Assembly: GCF_002813245.1 (NCBI RefSeq) | Contig: NZ_PHUF01000004.1 | Coordinates: forward strand, 436,001 to 500,000 | Origin: Novosphingobium kunmingense | Lineage (GTDB): Bacteria; Pseudomonadota; Alphaproteobacteria; Sphingomonadales; Sphingomonadaceae | Reading direction: 5' to 3' | DNA: 64,000 nt | In this document: in pieces, positions 1-8,813 of the stretch | How the letters are laid out: each line of letters starts with the position of its first letter | Position numbering within the stretch: the stretch's first letter is position 1 | The notes under the pieces: generated by a model | Told to the model about the DNA's origin: nothing | Seen by the model: only the letters and a program-made list of their open reading frames with translations | The model's database searches: none | Translations under genes and position numbers: made by a program

Positions 1-2071
1 GTCCGCCCATTTCGCCGCAGACCGTGACATCGACCGAATGGCCCGCCACCCCCTGCAAGACTCGCCGCAGGAAGCGCATGATCGACGGGCTGAGCCAGTC
101 ATAACGTTCGGCCAGCTTGGGATTCGAGCGGTCGGCGGCGAACAGGAACTGAGTGAGATCGTTGGTACCGATCGACAGGAACGAGAGGCGCGGCGCCAGC
201 ACGTCGAGCTGTTCGGCCAGCGCCGGCACTTCGAGCATCGCGCCATAGCGCACAGCTTCCGGAAGTATCTTCTTCTGACCCTTGAGGTAGGCGAGCTGGC
301 TTTCGAACACGTCGCGCGCGGCGTCGAATTCCCACGGTTCGCTGACCATCGGGAACATGACGTTGAGCGTGCGGCCTGCCGCCGCCTCGAGCAGAGCCCG
401 CGCCTGGACCTTGAGCAAGCCTTCGCGTTCGAGCGCCACGCGCAGCGCGCGCCAGCCCATTGCGGGGTTCTCCTCGTGCTCGCCGTCGTTGTGGCGCAGG
501 TAGGGCAGCACCTTGTCGCCGCCGATGTCGACGGTGCGAAACACCACCGGCTTGTCGCCGGCCGCATCCATCACGTCGCGGTACAGGCGGGTCTGGCGCT
601 CGCGCTGCGGCAGGGTGGCGCTGACCAGGAACTGGAATTCGGTGCGGAACAGCCCGACCCCGTCAGCACCGGCGAGCGCCAGATTGGGCATGTCGTCGCG
701 CAGGCCGGCATTCATCATCACCGTGATGCGGGTGCCGTCGCGGGTAAAGGGTTCGACGTCGCGCAGCGCGGCATAGCCAGCGGCGCGCTCCTTGCTCTTC
801 GCAAAGCGCGCCTCGAAGGCTTCGGCGACGGCCGGCTGGGGGCGGGCGACGACGTTGCCCTGATCCCCGTCCAGCAGCAGCGGATCGCCGTCGCGGATCA
901 CGCCGCGCAAGCCCCGGACCCGGCCCAGCACCGGGATACCCATGGCCCGCGCCACGATCACCACGTGGGCGGTGAGCGAGCCTTCCTCCAGCACCACGCC
1001 CTTGAGGCGACGCTTGTCGTATTCCAGCAGTTCGGCAGGACCCAGGTTGCGCGCGATCAGGATCGAATCCTGTCTTAGGCCCATCGAGGCTGCGGTGCCC
1101 ATCTGGCCGGACACGATCCGCAAGAGGCGGTTCGACAGGTCTTCCAGATCGTGCATCCGGTCGGCCAGCAGCGGATCGTCGATCTGGCGCATCCGCATCC
1201 GGGTGCGCTGCTGGACCCGTTCGATCGCGGCCTCCGCGGTCAGGCCGCTGTCGATCGCCTCGATGATCCGGCGGCTCCACCCTTCGTCATAGGCGAACAT
1301 CTTGTAGGTCTCGAGCACCTCCTCGTGCTCGCCGCCGACACCGAATTCGGCCTGGGCGGCCATGCGGTCGATCTGCTCGCGCATCTTGTCGAAGGCGAGG
1401 TAGACCCGCTGCAGTTCGGCATCGCGGTCATCGGCCATGACCTGGTCGATGGTGATGCGCGGCTGGTGGAACACCGCGACGCCCGCCGCCAGGCCCTTGA
1501 CCAGCGACAGTCCCTGCAACCGCTGAGGACCGGTCAGCTGCGGAGACAGGCTTGCGACCTCCTCCTCGTCTACCAGGTCGGCGTTGGCGATCAGTTCGGA
1601 CAGCACCATGGCGGTGGTCTGCAGCGCCTCGATCTCGACCTCTTCGTAGCGGCGCGGATCGACGTGCTGGACGCAGAGCACGCCGACCGCGCGCTCGCGC
1701 CGCACGATCGGCACGCCGGCAAACGAATGGTATTTGTCCTCGCCCGTTTCGGGGCGGTAGGAAAAGTCCGGATGAGCGGTCGCCTCGGCAAGGTTCAGGG
1801 TGTCGATGTTCTCGGCGATAGTGCCGACCAGGCCCTCGCCGATCGCCATGCGGGTGACGTGGACGGCTTCCTGAGCCAAGCCGCGCGTGGCGAAGAGTTC
1901 CAGCATCCCTTCGCGCAACAGGTAGATCGAGCAGACCTCGCTATCGAGGCCCTCGCCGATGATCTCGACCACGGTGTTGAGCTTGGCCTGGGCGTGATTG
2001 CGCGAGGCCATCACGTCGTGCAGGCGGGTCAGGATGGTGCGTGCGGCGGAAACGGCGCTGGTGACGGTCAT
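1..2071 (-). CDS. ptsP: PtsP, GAF-domain PEP-protein phosphotransferase (EI-Ntr), C-terminus cut off
   Basis: First enzyme of the nitrogen phosphotransferase relay: it autophosphorylates from PEP and passes phosphate to NPr. It is cytosolic. Translating the minus strand from the ATG at 2071 gives about 690 residues before the window edge. Residues 1-150 form a GAF sensor region (GEGLVGTIAENIDTLNLAEA). A PEP-utilising domain follows, with the phosphorylatable His369 in GSLTAHVVIVARAMGIP, then the TIM-barrel PEP-binding domain (DGVGLFRTEFQF, SIGTNDLTQF, CGEMGG). The family is about 750 residues, so roughly the last 65 are missing. Identification is firm. Its partners NPr and EIIA-Ntr are not in the window. 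Confidence 0.95.
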   Translation of the reverse strand, partial: MTVTSAVSAARTILTRLHDVMASRNHAQAKLNTVVEIIGEGLDSEVCSIYLLREGMLELFATRGLAQEAVHVTRMAIGEGLVGTIAENIDTLNLAEATAHPDFSYRPETGEDKYHSFAGVPIVRRERAVGVLCVQHVDPRRYEEVEIEALQTTAMVLSELIANADLVDEEEVASLSPQLTGPQRLQGLSLVKGLAAGVAVFHQPRITIDQVMADDRDAELQRVYLAFDKMREQIDRMAAQAEFGVGGEHEEVLETYKMFAYDEGWSRRIIEAIDSGLTAEAAIERVQQRTRMRMRQIDDPLLADRMHDLEDLSNRLLRIVSGQMGTAASMGLRQDSILIARNLGPAELLEYDKRRLKGVVLEEGSLTAHVVIVARAMGIPVLGRVRGLRGVIRDGDPLLLDGDQGNVVARPQPAVAEAFEARFAKSKERAAGYAALRDVEPFTRDGTRITVMMNAGLRDDMPNLALAGADGVGLFRTEFQFLVSATLPQRERQTRLYRDVMDAAGDKPVVFRTVDIGGDKVLPYLRHNDGEHEENPAMGWRALRVALEREGLLKVQARALLEAAAGRTLNVMFPMVSEPWEFDAARDVFESQLAYLKGQKKILPEAVRYGAMLEVPALAEQLDVLAPRLSFLSIGTNDLTQFLFAADRSNPKLAERYDWLSPSIMRFLRRVLQGVAGHSVDVTVCGEMGG

Positions 2072-2184
2072 GCGGCCGACACTATCCGAAAGCGGTTTCC
2101 AAGAAAACGCGCCTGCCCGAAAATATCCGGACCGCGCCTTCCGGCCTCACGGCGCGGAAAGACGCGAGCCGAAATTCCGAAAGG

Positions 2185-2340
2185 TCAGGCGGTGGAAAGT
2201 TCTTCCTTGATGCGCAACTTGCGCTTCTTGAGGGTCTGGACGAGCGAAAGGTCAGGCAGTGGTCGGCTCATTTCATCCCGAAGCTGCCGTTCGATGCCGG
2301 CGTGCTTCATCTGCAATGCGCTGACGTGCGACTGTTCCAT
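2185..2340 (-). CDS. DUF465 (YdcH-like) small protein
   Basis: A 51-residue, charged, helical protein of the DUF465/YdcH family, whose function is unknown. The C-terminal motif LVQTLKKRKLRIKEEL is the family hallmark and predicts a helical hairpin or coiled coil. I start at the ATG at 2340 because AGGAG lies a few bases upstream; the longer open frame upstream has no ribosome binding site. It lies head-to-head with a second DUF465 gene at 2545. Confidence 0.8.
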   Translation of the reverse strand: MEQSHVSALQMKHAGIERQLRDEMSRPLPDLSLVQTLKKRKLRIKEELSTA

Positions 2341-2544
2341 ACGGGAATCTCCTTTTGCTAGCCCCCCGAGGGACGCAGGAATCCGCCTGGTTTCCATGTC
2401 GGACACCCCGACTCGCTTGAAGCCGGCGGGACCTGCAATTGTCATGAAATCATATTAAGCCTATCTTGCGAAGTGTCTTGATAACCCGATGCGGCAAGCG
2501 CAGCCGGGACTGCGACGAACCGGCAGCACGAAAGGCCTCCCGCC

Positions 2545-2742
2545 TTGAACGAAGAGGAAATGCGCAAGCGCCTGGAAGCCTTGCGGATCGAGCACCGCGA
2601 TCTCGATGCGGCGATCGACGCGCTGAGCGGCGGGGGCAGTTCCGACCAACTCCAGATCGCGCGCCTCAAGAAGCGGAAGCTCAAGCTCAAGGATCAGATC
2701 GCGATGATCGAGGACTACCTTATCCCTGATATCATTGCCTAA
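2545..2742 (+). CDS. DUF465 (YdcH-like) small protein, second copy
   Basis: A 65-residue DUF465 protein with the family core RLKKRKLKLKDQI near the C-terminus and a heptad-like N-terminal helix (MRKRLEALRIEHRDLDAAID). Function is unknown. The start may be TTG at 2545 (AAAGG about 9 bases upstream) or ATG at 2560, where GAAGAGGA sits very close. The same core motif occurs in the divergent neighbour at 2185-2340, so the two are paralogues. The RcdA-like gene follows about 140 bp downstream on the same strand. Confidence 0.78.
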   Translation: MNEEEMRKRLEALRIEHRDLDAAIDALSGGGSSDQLQIARLKKRKLKLKDQIAMIEDYLIPDIIA

Positions 2743-2881
2743 ATCCGGTTAGCCCGTAAACTGACGCTTTTCCGCGGGTTTAGCGGCAAAATCGTCCCGT
2801 GCTGGCACAGTCTCGAATCGGGTGTGCGTAACCGAATCTACACCATTGCGAGAGGCGATTCGCCGTTCCTATCTGGGGTCC

Positions 2882-3343
2882 ATGACGACCCCGTCGAACA
2901 TCAATCCGCGGATTGTCGAAGCGCTCTACGGCGAAGCATTGGTCCTGTCGGACGAAGTCCGCGCAGCTTTCGCGCGCGAGGGTGCAGCGGACGGCGAAGA
3001 TGCCGATCTCGTCAGGGTCGCCCTGTCGTGCGAGGCACTGCGCACCACCACGCGGATGATGCACGCGATCGCCTGGCTGCTCAACCATCGGGCCTTTTTC
3101 GCCGGTGACCTGAGCGAGTTCCAGTTGCGCCGCTATGGCAAGCTTGTCGAGTTTCCCGACGGCGATGCCGGGCACCTGGCCCGCCTTGGCCCCGACATGC
3201 GCGAGCTGGTCCACGCAACCGAGCAGTTCCACGCCCGGCTCAAACGGCTCGACAACGGCTGGCGCGAACGCGCGGCCGGAGCGCCGACCGCGATCGCCTG
3301 CCTGCGCGAACGGCTGAACCTGCAGGCCGTCAGCGCCGCCTGA
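2882..3343 (+). CDS. DUF1465 protein, RcdA-like (regulator of CtrA degradation)
   Basis: A 153-residue alpha-helical protein of the DUF1465 family, which includes Caulobacter RcdA, an adaptor that helps ClpXP degrade the cell-cycle regulator CtrA. Visible family features are the N-terminal IVEALYGEALVLSDEVRAAF helix and the central LRTTTRMMHAIAWLLNHRAFF segment. I use the ATG at 2882 because GGGG lies just upstream; in-frame codons from 2822 look like leader. Family assignment is good. A role in CtrA turnover is inferred from the family, and a CtrA-box-like site at 57854 shows CtrA could act in this genome. Confidence 0.8.
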   Translation: MTTPSNINPRIVEALYGEALVLSDEVRAAFAREGAADGEDADLVRVALSCEALRTTTRMMHAIAWLLNHRAFFAGDLSEFQLRRYGKLVEFPDGDAGHLARLGPDMRELVHATEQFHARLKRLDNGWRERAAGAPTAIACLRERLNLQAVSAA

Positions 3344-3404
3344 GACAGGCCGTCAACCGGCAAACGCTTGGATTGGCGGCCAACAAGCGCCATATCGTCA
3401 GGCG

Positions 3405-4310
3405 ATGAGCATTCCGCCCAAACCCTGGCCGACCGGCCTTGCCGAACAGTGCGAGCCGCTGGTGCGCCGCGTCCTGGCGCCAAACGCCTCGCCCTACACC
3501 TTTACCGGCACGCAGACCTACCTGGTCGGTGCGGGCGACCAGGTCGCGGTGATCGACCCCGGCCCCGCGGGCACCGGGGTAGCAGGCCACGCCGATACCC
3601 ACGGCGAAGGCCACGTCGAGGCGATCCTGGCGGCAATCGGGGCGGCGCGGTTGTCCGCCATCCTGTGCACCCACACCCACCGCGACCATTCGCCCGCCTC
3701 GGTCGAACTGAAGGCGCGGACCGGCGCCCCGATCATCGGCTGCGCGGCCCTGGCGATGGAAGACGATGGCCCCCGCGCCGATGCCGCCTTCGATCCCGAC
3801 TACGCTCCCGACAGGGTGCTGGCCGACGGCGACAGGGTAAGCGGCGATGGCTGGACGATCGAGGCGGTGGCCACCCCCGGCCACACCAGCAACCATCTGT
3901 GCTACGCCTTGCTGGAAAGCGGCGCGCTGTTCACCGGCGACCACGTCATGGCCTGGTCGACCAGCGTGGTTTCGCCGCCTGACGGCGACATGAGCGCCTA
4001 CATGAAAAGCCTGCAGAAGCTGCATGATCGTGACGACCGGGTCTATTACCCCGCCCACGGCCCCGCAGTGGACAAGCCGCGCCAGCTGGTGCGCGGAATG
4101 CTGGGCCATCGCCGCCAGCGCGAGGCGCAGATATTGCGCCTCCTGGGTGAAAGGCCGCAGGCGATCACCGACATGGTGCCGGCAATGTACAAGGGGCTCG
4201 ACCCCAGGCTGACCGGAGCGGCGGGGCGTTCGGTCCTCGCCCACCTGGTGGACTTGCGCCACCAGGGGCGCGTGGCCAGCGAGGGAGACCTATGGACGAT
4301 CACCGCCTGA
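3405..4310 (+). CDS. MBL-fold metallo-hydrolase (LACTB2-like)
   Basis: A 301-residue cytosolic metallo-beta-lactamase-fold hydrolase. The metal-binding motif THTHRDHS is near residue 110, followed by TPGHTSNHLCY and FTGDHVMAWS, which supply the later His and Asp ligands. A C-terminal winged-helix-like tail (residues 230-300) is typical of LACTB2/glyoxalase II-like enzymes. The substrate cannot be read from sequence; an RNase-like or thioesterase role are both known in the group. The stop overlaps the next gene by 19 bp, so the two are probably co-translated. Confidence 0.85.
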   Translation: MSIPPKPWPTGLAEQCEPLVRRVLAPNASPYTFTGTQTYLVGAGDQVAVIDPGPAGTGVAGHADTHGEGHVEAILAAIGAARLSAILCTHTHRDHSPASVELKARTGAPIIGCAALAMEDDGPRADAAFDPDYAPDRVLADGDRVSGDGWTIEAVATPGHTSNHLCYALLESGALFTGDHVMAWSTSVVSPPDGDMSAYMKSLQKLHDRDDRVYYPAHGPAVDKPRQLVRGMLGHRRQREAQILRLLGERPQAITDMVPAMYKGLDPRLTGAAGRSVLAHLVDLRHQGRVASEGDLWTITA

Positions 4311-4969
4311 CCGAGGCGCCTTCGCGCACCGCCGGGCCTGCGGTATCGCTCGCGCGCTCCGGCGGTCTGGTGCGAGCCTCGCTGCCCTGGCTGCTGTTCA
4401 TTGCCACCCTTGGCGTGCTTGGCTGGCACGTGTTCAAGCCCGAGAAACTGGGCGACCCGCTGGCCACCAGCCTCGTCGCCTTCGAAAAGCAGAACCGCCT
4501 GACCGTGTTCAGCGCCGAACTCGCACCCGTCGTCGCGAGCGACGACAGCCGCTATTTCGGTATGCTCAAGACCCGGCAGGTCGCGGTGATCCCGGCGCGG
4601 GTCGATTTCACGATGGACCTTTCGGCGATGAATCGCGACCGGCTGAAATGGGACCAAGACAAGCGGCGGCTCGACGTGCTGCTGCCGCCGCTGCAGCTGT
4701 CGCGCCCCAATCTCGATGAAGCGCGCGCCCAGTATCTGCGCGAGGGAGTGTTCATTACCCGCGAGGCGCAGGACAAGCTCAACCGCAACACCACCCAGCT
4801 GGCCGAGCAGCAGGCCATGCGTGCCGCCGCCAACCCGGTGCTGATGCAACTGGCGCGGAGCGCCGCGAAGGACGCGATCCGGCAGAACCTGGCCATCCCG
4901 CTGCAAGTGGCGGGCTATGGCGACGTGACCGTCGAGGTCCGCTTCGAGGGCGAGCCAGTGCCGCAATAG
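4292..4969 (+). CDS. DUF4230 membrane-anchored protein
   Basis: A 225-residue protein with one N-terminal membrane segment (about residues 29-46, LPWLLFIATLGVLGWHVF) and a periplasmic DUF4230 domain (FEKQNRLTVFSAEL, KTRQVAVIPARVDFTMDLS). Function of the family is unknown. GAGGGAG precedes the ATG, and the gene starts inside the end of the MBL gene. The co-transcribed arrangement with MBL hydrolase, His-rich membrane protein and nadA gives no clear functional hint. Confidence 0.75.
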   Translation: MDDHRLTEAPSRTAGPAVSLARSGGLVRASLPWLLFIATLGVLGWHVFKPEKLGDPLATSLVAFEKQNRLTVFSAELAPVVASDDSRYFGMLKTRQVAVIPARVDFTMDLSAMNRDRLKWDQDKRRLDVLLPPLQLSRPNLDEARAQYLREGVFITREAQDKLNRNTTQLAEQQAMRAAANPVLMQLARSAAKDAIRQNLAIPLQVAGYGDVTVEVRFEGEPVPQ

Positions 4970-5061
4970 GCTCGCCCTTGCGCGCCCGGCAAGGAAAGTG
5001 TAGTAACCCAATACAACACCTGATCGAAGAGCAGGGTCGCGCACCAGTGGGGAGATTCACA

Positions 5062-5868
5062 ATGGCGACACTTGCCGGTTCCGCTCTTGCGGGACCCGAT
5101 ACCACCGTCGAGCCGCGCGGCGATGCCTTCTTCGCCAGGATGGCGATTGTCATGGCGCTGACCGTCGTGGCCGGTTTTTCCTTCCAGTTGGCCATGGGCC
5201 GATCGACCTTTGCTTCGCCGCTCAGGGTCCACATCCACGCCGTGCTGTTCATGGGCTGGGTCGCGATCTTCGTGCTGCAAAGCCAGTTCGCCACACGCGG
5301 GCCGATCGCCCTGCACCGCAAGCTCGGCTGGCTGGCGGTCGGCTGGATGTTCGCCATGCTGACCGCCGCGATGGTTGTGATCGTCGCCATGGCGCGCAAC
5401 GGCACCGTGCCGTTCTTCTTCACGCCGCAGCACTTCCTGATCGCCGATCCTTTCACGCTGTTGGGCTTCATGGGATTGACCGGCGCGGCTGTGGCCCTGC
5501 GCCGCGACACGGACTGGCACGCCCGCCTGCACGTCGGCGGCATGGCCGTGCTGACCGGGCCTGCATTCGGGCGACTGATTCCGATGCCGCTGCTGGTTCC
5601 CTATGCGTTCGAAGCCGCGGGCGTCGGGTCGGCGTTGTTCCTGGTTGCCGGCATGGTCCGCGACAAGCGCAGGTCGGGCGCAGTTCACCCCGCGTGGTGG
5701 ATCGGCATGGCCGTGCTGGTCGGCACGTTGGTGTTCGCGCGGGTCCTGGCCAACAGCCCGGTCGGCGATGCGATCTACCAAGCGGCCGTGGCCGGCTATC
5801 CGGGGGCTGACATTCCGGGACTGGAATATCCCGCGCCGCCGGGAACGCCCTTGCGCACGGGGCAGTAA
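5062..5868 (+). CDS. polytopic membrane protein with conserved histidines
   Basis: A 268-residue integral membrane protein with about seven hydrophobic segments. GGGGAG precedes the ATG at 5062. Histidines lie at segment ends: HIHAVLFMGW, LHRKLGWL and WHARLHVGGM. The same pattern (HVHAISAMAW, LHKRMGMAS, VKLHAGYM) occurs in the membrane protein at 25270-26094, so the two are distant paralogues. The histidines could bind haem or metal; this is inference. I do not recognise a named function. Confidence 0.7.
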   Translation: MATLAGSALAGPDTTVEPRGDAFFARMAIVMALTVVAGFSFQLAMGRSTFASPLRVHIHAVLFMGWVAIFVLQSQFATRGPIALHRKLGWLAVGWMFAMLTAAMVVIVAMARNGTVPFFFTPQHFLIADPFTLLGFMGLTGAAVALRRDTDWHARLHVGGMAVLTGPAFGRLIPMPLLVPYAFEAAGVGSALFLVAGMVRDKRRSGAVHPAWWIGMAVLVGTLVFARVLANSPVGDAIYQAAVAGYPGADIPGLEYPAPPGTPLRTGQ

Positions 5869-5885
5869 GACGCCACTTAGGCGGC

Positions 5886-6872
5886 ATGACGGACCAGCCC
5901 CAATCGCTCGCCGGCCTTGATCTGCGCGCCGAAATCGATGCCTTGCGCAAAGAGCGCAACGCGGTGATCCTGGCGCATTACTATCAGAAGCCGGAGATTC
6001 AGGACCTGGCCGATTTCGTGGGGGATTCGCTGGAATTGAGCCGCAAGGCCGCCAATTCCAGCGCCGACGTGATCGCCTTCTGCGGGGTCAAGTTCATGGC
6101 CGAGACGGCCAAGATACTTGCTCCCGAAAAGATCGTGGTGCTGCCAGACCTCAACGCCGGGTGCAGCCTTGAGGATTCGTGCCCGCCCGAGAAGTTCAAG
6201 GCGTTTCGCGAAGCGCACCCGGATCACATGGCGCTCACCTACATCAACTGTTCGACCGAGGTGAAGGCGCTGTCCGACATCATTGTCACCAGTTCCAGTG
6301 CGGAATCGATCCTGGCGCAGATTCCGGCCGACCAGAAAATCATCTTCGGCCCGGACCGTCACCTGGGCGGTTACCTGTCGCGCAAGTTCAACCGCGAAAT
6401 GCTGCTCTGGCCCGGCGTGTGCATCGTGCACGAAGCCTTCAGCGAAACCGAGCTGCTCAAGCTCAAGGCGCAGCACCCCGGTGCGCCAGTGGCAGCGCAC
6501 CCGGAATGTCCGCCATCGATCATCGACCATGCCGACTACGTCGGCTCGACCAGCGGCATCCTGAGCTATGCCAAGACCTTCCCGGGCGATACGCTGATCG
6601 TGGCGACCGAGCCGCACATCATCCACCAGATGGAAAAGGCGCTGCCCGAAAAGACCTTCATCGGTGCGCCGGGTGCGGACGGCCAGTGCAGCTGCAACGT
6701 ATGCCCCTACATGGCGCTAAACACGCTGGAGAAGCTCTACACCGCGCTGCGCGACCTGACCCCGCGGATCGAGATCGAGGAAGGCCTGCGCGTCCAGGCG
6801 AAGAAGAGCCTCGACCGCATGCTGGACATGGCCAGCGGCACGGTCGGCCTGGGCGATCTCGGCGCGCGCTGA
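5886..6872 (+). CDS. nadA: quinolinate synthase NadA
   Basis: Condenses iminoaspartate with dihydroxyacetone phosphate to quinolinate, the first pyridine ring in de novo NAD synthesis, using a [4Fe-4S] cluster. The 328-residue protein has AHYYQKPEIQDLADFVGDS at the N-terminus, DLNAGCSLEDSCPP, a central YINCSTEVKA, HPECPP, GSTSGI and the C-terminal GQCSCNVCPYM, supplying the expected cysteines. nadB and nadC, often adjacent elsewhere, are absent. It is the last gene of the run from 3405 and ends just before a strong terminator hairpin. Confidence 0.96.
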   Translation: MTDQPQSLAGLDLRAEIDALRKERNAVILAHYYQKPEIQDLADFVGDSLELSRKAANSSADVIAFCGVKFMAETAKILAPEKIVVLPDLNAGCSLEDSCPPEKFKAFREAHPDHMALTYINCSTEVKALSDIIVTSSSAESILAQIPADQKIIFGPDRHLGGYLSRKFNREMLLWPGVCIVHEAFSETELLKLKAQHPGAPVAAHPECPPSIIDHADYVGSTSGILSYAKTFPGDTLIVATEPHIIHQMEKALPEKTFIGAPGADGQCSCNVCPYMALNTLEKLYTALRDLTPRIEIEEGLRVQAKKSLDRMLDMASGTVGLGDLGAR

Positions 6873-6886
6873 GGCCAGCTTCGCGC

Positions 6887-6932
6887 AAAAAAAGGGGCCG
6901 CCGCGTCGGGTGACGCGGCGGCCCTTTTTTAA
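6887..6932. terminator. bidirectional rho-independent terminator
   Basis: A perfect 13-bp stem (6895-6907 with 6912-6924) with a 4-base GGGT loop is flanked by an A-run on the left and TTTTTT on the right. It therefore reads as an intrinsic terminator on both strands. It lies between the convergent nadA and RTX protease genes. Confidence 0.9.
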
Positions 6933-6942
6933 GTTCGACAAA

Positions 6943-8619
6943 TCAGCCGAAGATGAAGTCAGTTGCGACCACGTCGTCACCCTTGACGATAAGGGTCATG
7001 TCCAACGATCCGTTGCCGTCGGTGTCGATCTTGACCATGTCGTTGGCGTTGTCGATCTGGACGTCAGCGATCGTCAGCCCGGCAAAACTGGTGAAATCCA
7101 GCTTGTCCTCGCCCGACTTGAAGTCGGTGATCGTATCGGTCGACGTATCGGTCGCGCCATATTTGGCGATCACGAAGGTGTCCGCCCCGGCACCGCCGGT
7201 CAGGTTGTTGTTCGCCTGGTTGCCGTTGATCCGGTCGTCCCCGGAACCGCCGATGGCGTTTTCGATGACCGCGCCGCGGGCGATACCGATGTTGTTCTCC
7301 ATCAGTGTTTCCTTGCCCATGATCTCGAACCACGGCGTATCTTCGTTCGCTCCGGCGCGACCGCCGAAGTAGAGATCATAGGCTGCCGTGCGAGTACCCA
7401 GTCCCAAGGCCGAGTTGTTGGCGTTGACGAAGGCCAAGTAATCAGCCTTCGACATCGCCGAGGGGTCGGTATCGGCCAGCGCCGCGTTGTAGGCGCCGAA
7501 GCCGCCCGCGCTGCTATAGGCCCCTTCGCGCAAGTCGATCACCGAGTTGGTGTGATAGCCCGACAGGTCGAGCGTATCGGTCCCGCCGCCGTCCCAGATC
7601 GTGAAGATGGTCAGCATCTCGCCGCTGACGAACTTCATTGCCGCGTTGGTCACATCGGCCGTGGCGTTGAAGCCATAGGTCGTGTCGCCAGCGCGGGTCG
7701 AGTAATCGGCGCCATACTTCTCCTGGATCACCGCGATATCGTCGACCATGGGCGTCGACGGATAGATGAAGCGCATCAGGTTCCAGTCGACCTGGTTGTT
7801 GCCGGCTTCATAGGCATCGAAATAGGACATCACCGTATACTGGCCATTGTCCTGGAAGTAGAAGGCGTCGCCTTCGTAGGTGATCGGATCGGGCTGTCCG
7901 TCGCCGTCGCTGTCGTCGCCGAAATTGTAGTCGCCCGGATGGCTGAGGCCGAGCGCGTGGCCGATTTCGTGGTTCAGGGTCTGCAGTCCGTAGAAGCCCG
8001 GATCGAGCTGGGCGTTGGACCCGTTGACACTGGGCGAGGCGATCCACACGTCGCCCGCAACGCGCGTGTACTGGTTGCCGTAACCCGGATAATAGGCCCA
8101 GGCCTGTGCCGGACCGGTCGTCGTGTTTGCCAAGAAGATATCGACCGTGTTCTGGGCCCAGGACTTGGCACCGGGGCCGTTGGTCACCTCGACGATCCTG
8201 GCTGCGATAAGGTCGTCCCAGTTGGTCATCGCTATCCGCGCGGCCGCTTTTTGCGCAGACGAGAACGGCGTATAACCTCCGCCTTCGCCGAACGAGGGAT
8301 TGTTGTTCAGCCCCAGCGCGTGCTTTCCGTTGTAAAACGCAAAAGTGATGACGCCGTCGCTGGTGTCCTGTTTCAGCCCGCTGTCGAGCTGCGTCATGAT
8401 GTTGTTGGCGCCAGGACGCGTCGAATCCCAATCGCCAGTCAGATCGTAAACGGTCTTGCCGCGGATCACTTCACCGGGCGTGGCGAGGTCGGGCAAGCCG
8501 AAGTCCCTGTATACGGACGGGTTGCTGAGGTTAAAGGCCGACGCGTCGGCGATCTCGCCATTGACAGCCAGATCGACGGTATCGGGTTCGAGATAGGTTT
8601 TGACAGCCTGTTTGGCCAT
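6943..8619 (-). CDS. serralysin-family RTX metalloprotease (M10B), type I secreted
   Basis: A 558-residue secreted zinc protease. The zinc motif HEIGHALGLSH is at residues 217-227 and the Met-turn YTVMSYF is around Met264, both diagnostic of serralysins. RTX nonapeptides (GGSGDDRING, GGAGADTF) lie at residues 457-482 and bind calcium. There is no Sec signal peptide, and the C-terminus ATDFIFG resembles a type I secretion signal. A short RTX block is unusual for a protein of this size. GAGGA precedes the ATG. No inhibitor or dedicated exporter is adjacent; the type I operon at 59-64 kb is the obvious candidate exporter. Confidence 0.93.
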   Translation of the reverse strand: MAKQAVKTYLEPDTVDLAVNGEIADASAFNLSNPSVYRDFGLPDLATPGEVIRGKTVYDLTGDWDSTRPGANNIMTQLDSGLKQDTSDGVITFAFYNGKHALGLNNNPSFGEGGGYTPFSSAQKAAARIAMTNWDDLIAARIVEVTNGPGAKSWAQNTVDIFLANTTTGPAQAWAYYPGYGNQYTRVAGDVWIASPSVNGSNAQLDPGFYGLQTLNHEIGHALGLSHPGDYNFGDDSDGDGQPDPITYEGDAFYFQDNGQYTVMSYFDAYEAGNNQVDWNLMRFIYPSTPMVDDIAVIQEKYGADYSTRAGDTTYGFNATADVTNAAMKFVSGEMLTIFTIWDGGGTDTLDLSGYHTNSVIDLREGAYSSAGGFGAYNAALADTDPSAMSKADYLAFVNANNSALGLGTRTAAYDLYFGGRAGANEDTPWFEIMGKETLMENNIGIARGAVIENAIGGSGDDRINGNQANNNLTGGAGADTFVIAKYGATDTSTDTITDFKSGEDKLDFTSFAGLTIADVQIDNANDMVKIDTDGNGSLDMTLIVKGDDVVATDFIFG

Positions 8620-8813
8620 GGGTGCATCCTCGTAAACAGCGTTTAAGGGGGTGTTCCGGTGCGATTGCGACCCGCATTGTAGCTCTGCGGAATAGGTCAG
8701 AGCTTAGGCCGCGAAACGCGCTTGGCAAGGCCGGGAAGCCAGAGAAAACGTGCTATTTCGGAACGCGTTAGGCAACTTAGATGCGCAATTCCAGCACCAT
8801 CTGGAAGAAAATG

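Noticed and set aside
6910..8646. A 578-codon open frame antisense to the serralysin gene
   Set aside because: The serralysin frame carries unmistakable HEIGHALGLSH and RTX motifs; the antisense frame is only the complement of a high-GC coding sequence.
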